Shown here: positions 32,053 to 37,240 of the stretch, in pieces
Layout: each line of letters opens with the position of its first letter
Numbering within the stretch: position 1 is the first letter of the stretch
Source: Ignavibacteria bacterium
Lineage (GTDB): Bacteria > Bacteroidota > Ignavibacteria > Palsa-1295
Assembly: GCA_013287605.1 (NCBI GenBank)
Contig: JABDDM010000016.1
Location: 1-37,240 of the forward strand
Direction: 5' to 3'
Length of the DNA stretch: 37,240 bases
The notes under the pieces: model-generated
What the model was told of the DNA's origin: nothing
The model's input: the letters and a program-made list of their open reading frames with translations, nothing else
Databases searched by the model: none
Made by a program: the position numbers and the translations under genes

Positions 32053-33699
32053 TCAGGCCCAGGTCATTGCCATCTGCTTCATTGAGGCTTTTTTGCCGGT
32101 CTTCTTTTCGTGTTCGAGTGCTTCGAGGTATTCTTCGTAGGTGCCGGCGAAATCGGCGACGCCTTCTTCGGTGATCGCGATAATGCGCGTAGCGACTTCG
32201 CTTACGAGTTCGCGGTCATGACTTACGAAGATCGCAGTTCCGGCATATTTTTCCAGTCCGAATGCAAGCGCGCTCACGGCTTCCAGGTCAAGATGGTTTG
32301 TCGGTTCGTCGAGGATGAGTACGTTCGGCTGCTCGAGCATGAGACGAGCAAGAATGAGGCGCGCGGATTCGCCGCCTGAAAGTTTGTCGGTTTTCTTGTG
32401 TGCGTCCTCGCCTGAAAAGAGCATGCGTCCAAGCAAACCGCGCAGGACTTCCTGACCCTCATCGGTGGAGAAGGATTCGAGCCACTGATAGACAGTCATG
32501 CCCGGCGTGATGCCTTCTTTGTAGTCTTGCGGGAAATAACCGATCGAAAGTTCGTGGCCTTGTGTCACGGTTCCGGAATCCGGTACAAGATCGCGGACGA
32601 GCATGCGGAGCAATGTCGTTTTGCCAAGTCCGTTGTTGCCGATCACTGCGACCTTCTCGCCACGAGTGAATTGGAGCGATAAGTCTTCGAAGATCTGCTT
32701 CATTGAGCCATCGGGCTGAAGGTAGCTCTTCGAAAGTTCTTTGGCGATGATTACATCTCTGCCAGACTGCCGCTTGATATCGAGTTTGATATAGGGGCGC
32801 TGAATGTTTGACTTCTTGAGTTCGGTCAGTTCGAGACGCTTGATCTCTTTGACTCGTGATTGCGTTTGGCTGGCACGTTGTCCGGCGCCGAAGCGGGCGA
32901 CGAAATCCTGCAACTGCGCGATCTTCTTCGCTTTGTCTCGATTGACGGACTCGATCTGCTCGCGGCCCTGGATCTTCGCCTCAACCATTGCGTCGTAGTT
33001 GCCGGTGTAGGTGATGATCGTGTCGTAATCGATGTCGGCGATATGGGTGCAGACAGAGTTCAGAAAATGCCGATCGTGCGAGATGACGATGAGCGTGCCT
33101 TCGAATTCGTGGAGTCGCTCTTCGAGCCAATGGATCGATTCGAGATCGAGATAGTTCGTCGGTTCATCGAGCAAGAGTGCGTCGGGATCGCCGAACAACG
33201 ATTGCGCGACGAGCACGCGGAATTTGAGATCGTTCGGCAGCGTGCTCATGAGTGCTTCGTGCTGCTCTTCAGGAATGCCAATTCCATGCAACAATTCAGA
33301 GGCCTGCTGTTCGGCAACATAGCCGTTCTCTTCGGCTACCGTGCCCTCGAGTTCAGCCAGCCGCATCCCCATTTCGATGGTGATGTCGGGCTCCTGATAG
33401 AGCCGTTCGCGTTCTTCGAGCGCGGCCCAGAGGGTTTTGTTGCCCATGAGGACGGTATCGATGATGCGATTATTGTTGAAATGGAATTGGTCCTGGCGCA
33501 GCACGCCGACTTTTCGCGGGAGCGAGATCGTGCCGCGGTTCGCGTCCTCTTCACCGGAGAGGATCCGGATGAACGTCGACTTACCGCAGCCGTTTGGGCC
33601 GGTCAGACCGTACCGCTTTCCCGGAGTAAACTGCACGGATACATTCTCAAACAACGTCTTGGCGCCAAACGCCTTCGTAACCCCATTAACCGCGATCAT
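32053..33699 (-). CDS. ABC-F family ATPase (YbiT-like)
   Basis: This 548-residue cytoplasmic protein has two ABC ATPase domains and no membrane segments; ABC-F proteins act on the ribosome. Walker A motifs are GPNGCGKST (about 35-43) and GNNGLGKTT in the second half. Walker B motifs are ALLLDEPTNYLD and VLILDEPTNHLD, and the second signature is LSGGESARL. The first signature is degenerate (LPNDLKFRV), as in YbiT. The interdomain linker (about 240-310) is the charged helical P-site tRNA-interaction motif region. The short linker and lack of a long C-terminal extension argue against an antibiotic-resistance type. It is transcribed alone, leftward toward the tRNA-Ser pair. Confidence 0.93.
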   Translation of the reverse strand: MIAVNGVTKAFGAKTLFENVSVQFTPGKRYGLTGPNGCGKSTFIRILSGEEDANRGTISLPRKVGVLRQDQFHFNNNRIIDTVLMGNKTLWAALEERERLYQEPDITIEMGMRLAELEGTVAEENGYVAEQQASELLHGIGIPEEQHEALMSTLPNDLKFRVLVAQSLFGDPDALLLDEPTNYLDLESIHWLEERLHEFEGTLIVISHDRHFLNSVCTHIADIDYDTIITYTGNYDAMVEAKIQGREQIESVNRDKAKKIAQLQDFVARFGAGQRASQTQSRVKEIKRLELTELKKSNIQRPYIKLDIKRQSGRDVIIAKELSKSYLQPDGSMKQIFEDLSLQFTRGEKVAVIGNNGLGKTTLLRMLVRDLVPDSGTVTQGHELSIGYFPQDYKEGITPGMTVYQWLESFSTDEGQEVLRGLLGRMLFSGEDAHKKTDKLSGGESARLILARLMLEQPNVLILDEPTNHLDLEAVSALAFGLEKYAGTAIFVSHDRELVSEVATRIIAITEEGVADFAGTYEEYLEALEHEKKTGKKASMKQMAMTWA

Positions 33700-33833
33700 C
33701 TCTAGCTTTCTTCTGACTAACGAATGAATTCCACCCTACCTTAAGCCGGGCATTAACGGATATGAGGGCGAAAGAATTGCGAGCCGTCGGAATGGTGTGC
33801 TTCCTGCTATATTGGGCGAAAGAATACGTCGCC

Positions 33834-34766
33834 ATGGAGCTGGTATCATCTACCGTTGATCGAGATCGAGCATTTCAATCCTTTCTGCAAAAGGGATTGC
33901 TTGAAGTGCCGCCTGCGCTGCTGGAAGATGGATTTTTAGCTCGGGCCAAATCAAGTTTTGAAAAGCAATTGGAGGAGTTCTTTCGCTTCCTGGATGATGA
34001 GGCATTCGCGGAAAAATTTCACAAAGCGATCGGCATCGGCGATCCCAAAGATTATCTCTTCCGGCTCTATCAGATGGGAAGCGATGATTTCGTCCTCACA
34101 TCTCTCAGATTCAAAGGTCTGGATCGAAACAAGCCGTTCATTGAGATCGTCCAACTCACAATGGATCTTCCGAGCTTTATTTCAGGGCACCGAGCGGAGG
34201 TCGGCGAAGTGTACTCTCTATTTGCGCCTGCAACAATTCGAACACATAGTTTTACGACTTCTCTACCAGAATCATCTGAGATCGACGACTTTTATGTCCT
34301 CGCAAAACTTCGGGACATCAGACCGCCATCTCAGCCGACCACTATCGAGAAGGCAATCGACCTTTCGTGGTATGAGGATTATGTTACCTCCTACAACGAC
34401 CTCGAGATAAATCGGAATGAAGTTGTTGCCTGTGTTGAAACTCGCGAATCATTGCAGCGAAGTCTCGATGAAGGCCTGCTCTATTGTCTCAGGATCGATG
34501 GCAAGTGGGCAGGTGTGATGGGGGCCGTCAGACTATCGCAATGGTACTTCGACGGGTATTACATCTTTGAGAAAGTGATAGCCAAGGAATATCGAGGTAA
34601 AGGGTTATCAGCGAAGTTGGAGTCGACGTTTTGTCAACGACTGCCAAATCCTGATGGCACTCTCGTCGTCTATGGTCAGATTCATGAGGTCAACGAGCCG
34701 TCGTTGCGCTCGGCGAAGTCGATTGGGCGGGAAGTTGTCGGATGTAATTTTTTCTTCCCGTTATAA
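33834..34766 (+). CDS. GNAT-like acetyltransferase-fold protein
   Basis: This 310-residue protein starts from ATG 33834; an ATG at 33762 would add 24 residues rich in unlikely sequence. The C-terminal 130 residues have a GNAT-type fold: LYCLRIDGKWAGVMGAV, then FEKVIAKEYRGKGLSAKL with an acetyl-CoA loop pattern (R-G-K-G), and a last strand with VYGQIHEVNEPSLRSAKSIG, which is the common N-x-x-S/A-x-x-x-x-x-x-x-G motif. The N-terminal half is not recognised. The substrate is unknown. Confidence 0.65.
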   Translation: MELVSSTVDRDRAFQSFLQKGLLEVPPALLEDGFLARAKSSFEKQLEEFFRFLDDEAFAEKFHKAIGIGDPKDYLFRLYQMGSDDFVLTSLRFKGLDRNKPFIEIVQLTMDLPSFISGHRAEVGEVYSLFAPATIRTHSFTTSLPESSEIDDFYVLAKLRDIRPPSQPTTIEKAIDLSWYEDYVTSYNDLEINRNEVVACVETRESLQRSLDEGLLYCLRIDGKWAGVMGAVRLSQWYFDGYYIFEKVIAKEYRGKGLSAKLESTFCQRLPNPDGTLVVYGQIHEVNEPSLRSAKSIGREVVGCNFFFPL

Positions 34767-34831
34767 TACGCTTGTGGCTTGCCGGGAAGCATCTCGCAAG
34801 TGGGTTTGTTAATCAGTAACAACAGAATATT

Positions 34832-35338
34832 ATGCCAGCATATCCTTTATCGAAGCTTCCCGATCATTCGCGTCTTTGGATCTTCGCAGCCGACAAGCCG
34901 ATCGATGCGTCGCGTATTGCGGAATTTGAGCAACGTCTTTCCGGCATTGTGGGTGTGTGGCAGGCACATGGGAAGGCACTGGCTGGTGGTTGCGAGATCA
35001 GGTATGGACAATTCGCCTTCATCGCGGCAGATGAAAATATCGAAGCGCCGTCTGGGTGTTCGATCGATTCGCTCACTCACGAGATCGCACAGTTGGGCAG
35101 CGAGTTTGGTGTTAATTTCCTGAGCGGAATGCGAGTGTTCTACCGCGCAGGTTCTGCGATCGGATCCGTAGATCGTGTTAAGTTTCGCGCGCTTGTTGAG
35201 AAGGGCGAGGTTGCGCTTGATACGATCGTATTCAACAATACGCTGACAAGTCTTTCCGAATTGCGCGCGGGGTCATGGGAAGTACCGGCTTCTCGCTCGT
35301 GGCATGCTCAGGCGTTTCGCTTCCCTGCCGTGGCGTGA
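34832..35338 (+). CDS. Conserved Bacteroidota protein (often labelled ABC transporter ATPase)
   Basis: This 168-residue protein has the marks of a family conserved across Bacteroidota: LPDHSRLWIFAADKPI at the start, WQAHGKALAGG, FAFIAADE, SGCSIDSLTHEIAQL and DTIVFNNTLTSLSEL, ending with WEVPASRSWH. No Walker motif is present, so the common database label is wrong in my view. The SGCSIDS stretch is the most conserved and could hold an active cysteine. Its stop overlaps the start of the pentapeptide gene (GTGA). Confidence 0.8.
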   Translation: MPAYPLSKLPDHSRLWIFAADKPIDASRIAEFEQRLSGIVGVWQAHGKALAGGCEIRYGQFAFIAADENIEAPSGCSIDSLTHEIAQLGSEFGVNFLSGMRVFYRAGSAIGSVDRVKFRALVEKGEVALDTIVFNNTLTSLSELRAGSWEVPASRSWHAQAFRFPAVA

Positions 35339-35868
35339 GCGATATTTTTCAGCAGGCGCTCGACCTCGACGAATATGAAGGCGAGACCTTTGAGCGGCTT
35401 ACGCTACTTGGCACCGATCTTCGCGACAAGAAATTTGTTGATTGCATCTTTGAAGGCTGTGCTCTCAGTTCGATTAAAATCGATGGCACGTTGCTTCAGG
35501 CTGCGTTCAAAGACTCGAAGCTTGAAGGGATCAACTTTTTTACCGCGAAGCAAACACTCATTCGGGTTTCCTTCTACAATTGTGTCATCCGGCATTGCTC
35601 GTTCGCACAGCTAAAGATTCGAGAGACAAAGTTTGTCAATTGCCGAATGCAGAATGTAGACTTTGCGGAGGCGGATCTTACCGAAGCGGATTTCACCAAT
35701 TCCATTTTTGAGGACTGCGTCTTCCAACACACGATCCTGACGAAAGCAAATTTCTCGGACGCTCAAGGCTATATCATCGATCCCACGCGCAACATCATTC
35801 GAAAGGCTCGCTTTTGTCTGCCCGATGTACTGGGCTTGCTTACGAGCTTTGATATTCAGATTGAGTAA
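35335..35868 (+). CDS. Pentapeptide-repeat protein
   Basis: This is a 177-residue right-handed beta-helix protein of the type that includes Qnr and McbG. From about residue 20 to 150 the sequence follows A(D/N)LxX periodicity with central Phe/Leu, for example LTLLGTDLRDKKFVDCIFE, NVDFAEADLTEADFTNSIFE and HTILTKANFSDAQG. The GTG at 35335 is preferred because it overlaps the upstream stop by 4 bases and begins just before the repeats. The ending PDVLGLLTSFDIQIE is typical of Qnr-like proteins (dimerisation helix). Whether it protects gyrase is unknown. Confidence 0.88.
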   Translation: MSDIFQQALDLDEYEGETFERLTLLGTDLRDKKFVDCIFEGCALSSIKIDGTLLQAAFKDSKLEGINFFTAKQTLIRVSFYNCVIRHCSFAQLKIRETKFVNCRMQNVDFAEADLTEADFTNSIFEDCVFQHTILTKANFSDAQGYIIDPTRNIIRKARFCLPDVLGLLTSFDIQIE

Positions 35869-35872
35869 GTCA

Positions 35873-37045
35873 TCACAGATGTGATTGGACGATTACATCA
35901 TTCAATTGGGCACAAGTTTGCTCCCAACTGAACCGATCATGGACAAGTTGACTCGCGCGTTTTGCGATTTCAGCAGCCTTCTCGGGGTGTTCTAGGAGAT
36001 CAATAATATGGGCTGCGTATTCTTCGGGCTGATCTGCGACGATGATCTCTTCGCCTGCGATCGCCTGGATCGCATTGTTCGAGAGCTTCGATGTGATGCA
36101 AGGCACTTCCATTGCCATCGCTTCAAGAAGTTTGTTCTGCAATCCGATACTTGATTGCATGGGCGCCACGAGTATCCTTGATCGAGCAAAACTCTCTCGT
36201 ACGTCATCCACCCAACCACTCACAGTAACACGATCTGAACGAAGTGCGCGCACTCGCTCTGAAGGGGTTGCACCTGAAATGAGAAGCCGAACATCAGGTC
36301 GAGACTTCCACACATGCGGCAATATCTTCTCGACAATGTAGACCGCACTCTCTACATTGGGCGGATAGTTCATGTTACCGTTAAAGAGGAGATGATAGTC
36401 CTTGGTGCGCTCAAGCGGATGGAAGAACTCCATATCGACGCCATTTGGAATGACTGCAACATGCTCCTTCTGTTTAACGGGCAAGAGCATGAGATCTTGC
36501 TGTGAAATGATTGTGTGTGCGTTGAAATCTGTGAAGATATCTGACTCATATTGGAGCAAACGTTTCCATTCAAGTTGAAACGGAAATTTGCGTAGCAGAC
36601 CCACTTTTTCGATTCGTCGTTCGATGCCTTTTGAGAAGACATCCATGTAGTCGAGCGTGCGCGGGATGGAAGTTTCGCGCCGAGCATACTCGGCAGTCCG
36701 TATTAACTGACAAAAGATTCGATCGGGCCTTCTGCGCTCGATGATCGCATGTATCTGTTTACGGATGCCTGCATTCGTAAAATAGGCTACCTGCAGCGGC
36801 AATACGGAGATCAGTCCGCCGATCAAATTTCGAGCGATGGTGGATTTAGAGAGAGGAAAGATGTGGATTTCCGAACAGAATTTCTGAAGCTCCGTTAGAG
36901 CGTTCGGATGAAGTTCAACATCATTGAGGGCGCAGAGTATGACCTCATGCGATTTTGAGAGTTGGCGCAGTTGGTGATACGCGCGAAGCTTATCGCCTTT
37001 TTCGAGTGGCCACGGTACACGCGAGGTGATCGCAAGAATTTTCAC
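35873..37045 (-). CDS. Group 1 glycosyltransferase (GT4-like)
   Basis: This 390-residue glycosyltransferase uses an activated sugar donor to build a cell-surface or exopolysaccharide glycan. The start SRVPWPLEKGDKLRAYHQL is typical of GT-B enzymes of the GT4 type, including those of exosortase-linked clusters. The C-terminal donor domain has VIPNGVDMEFFHP, GNMNYPPNVES, VSGWVDDVRESFARSRILVAP, and the E-x7-E-like region LQNKLLEAMAMEVPCI. It starts with GTG at 37045. Its 3' end converges on the pentapeptide gene with a 4-base gap. Substrate and product cannot be told. Confidence 0.9.
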   Translation of the reverse strand: MKILAITSRVPWPLEKGDKLRAYHQLRQLSKSHEVILCALNDVELHPNALTELQKFCSEIHIFPLSKSTIARNLIGGLISVLPLQVAYFTNAGIRKQIHAIIERRRPDRIFCQLIRTAEYARRETSIPRTLDYMDVFSKGIERRIEKVGLLRKFPFQLEWKRLLQYESDIFTDFNAHTIISQQDLMLLPVKQKEHVAVIPNGVDMEFFHPLERTKDYHLLFNGNMNYPPNVESAVYIVEKILPHVWKSRPDVRLLISGATPSERVRALRSDRVTVSGWVDDVRESFARSRILVAPMQSSIGLQNKLLEAMAMEVPCITSKLSNNAIQAIAGEEIIVADQPEEYAAHIIDLLEHPEKAAEIAKRASQLVHDRFSWEQTCAQLNDVIVQSHL

Positions 37046-37197
37046 CGAGCGTAATGCAGGCTTTGATCCGACTCCAGGCGTCCACTATTGTTCGTGTTGG
37101 GGTTCATTCTCTGCAAAGTTACGTCCGCGGCCAACCTGAAAGGCAACAGGCTCAAAAGTCCCAATTCTGTGTTGTAGCATTTCTAACGAAATTCCGC

Positions 37198-37240
37198 ATG
37201 CCAGAGAAGATTCGCGCCCAAGCCCCGAAAATTAAGGTAA
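37198..37240 (+). CDS. Possible start of a gene cut by the window edge
   Basis: An ATG at 37198 opens MPEKIRAQAPKIKV and runs off the window. The 152 bases before it, back to the glycosyltransferase start, hold no other feature. Too short to identify. Confidence 0.3.
   Translation, partial: MPEKIRAQAPKIKV

Noticed and set aside
32860-33705. A 281-codon frame on the plus strand
   Set aside because: It is antisense to the ABC-F ATPase, whose Walker and signature motifs are on the minus strand.

Overview
The window looks like a chromosomal segment from a bacterium of the Bacteroidota/Chlorobi (FCB) lineage, possibly a Kapabacteria- or Ignavibacteria-like organism. The placement is inferred. 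It rests on two adjacent secreted proteins with type IX secretion (T9SS) C-terminal sorting domains (19871-24493), a small protein family typical of Bacteroidota (34832-35338), and several promoter-like sequences of the Bacteroidota TAnnTTTG type. Base composition looks close to 50% GC by eye. Shine-Dalgarno sequences are often weak or absent.

Region by region. Bases 1-1387 hold the end of a sensor histidine kinase, its overlapping OmpR-type response regulator and a small VOC/glyoxalase-fold protein. Bases 1409-5956, read leftward, are a compact nitric-oxide response operon: a Crp/Fnr-type regulator, the di-iron Fe-S repair protein Ric (YtfE/ScdA), a single-subunit quinol-type nitric oxide reductase (NorB) and a YwiC-like membrane protein that seems to lack any ATG/GTG/TTG start at its conserved N-terminus. 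A palindromic Fnr-like site lies just upstream of a TAnnTTTG element, where a class II activator would bind. Bases 6128-19248 are mostly housekeeping and envelope genes: an SDR-like protein, a patatin-POTRA-beta-barrel outer-membrane phospholipase with a trailing SDR, an orphan NarL-type regulator, an NDUFA9-like protein, rsmA, a PAP2-family membrane enzyme, an ECF sigma factor with a clear terminator, an M16-fold protein without its zinc motif coupled to a lipoprotein, and a nitrilase. The two T9SS cargo proteins and lepB follow.

Bases 25436-31960 form an accessory region. It is full of dispersed palindromic repeats: four copies of one roughly 65-bp hairpin element, two of another, and a 32-bp direct repeat. 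It carries a DUF559 endonuclease bracketed by inverted copies of the 65-bp element, a membrane coiled-coil protein with 25-residue repeats, a DUF5677-like protein, a HEPN-domain protein with an Rx4H RNase motif, and a type ISP restriction-modification gene that has lost its whole methyltransferase core. It ends in two near-identical tRNA-Ser(UGA) genes flanking a 77-residue unknown protein. This is the likeliest place for undescribed biology. No integrase is visible.

Bases 32053-37240 return to ordinary genes: an ABC-F ATPase, a GNAT-like protein, a Bacteroidota conserved protein overlapping a pentapeptide-repeat protein, and a group 1 glycosyltransferase. All assignments come from reading motifs; no database search was run.
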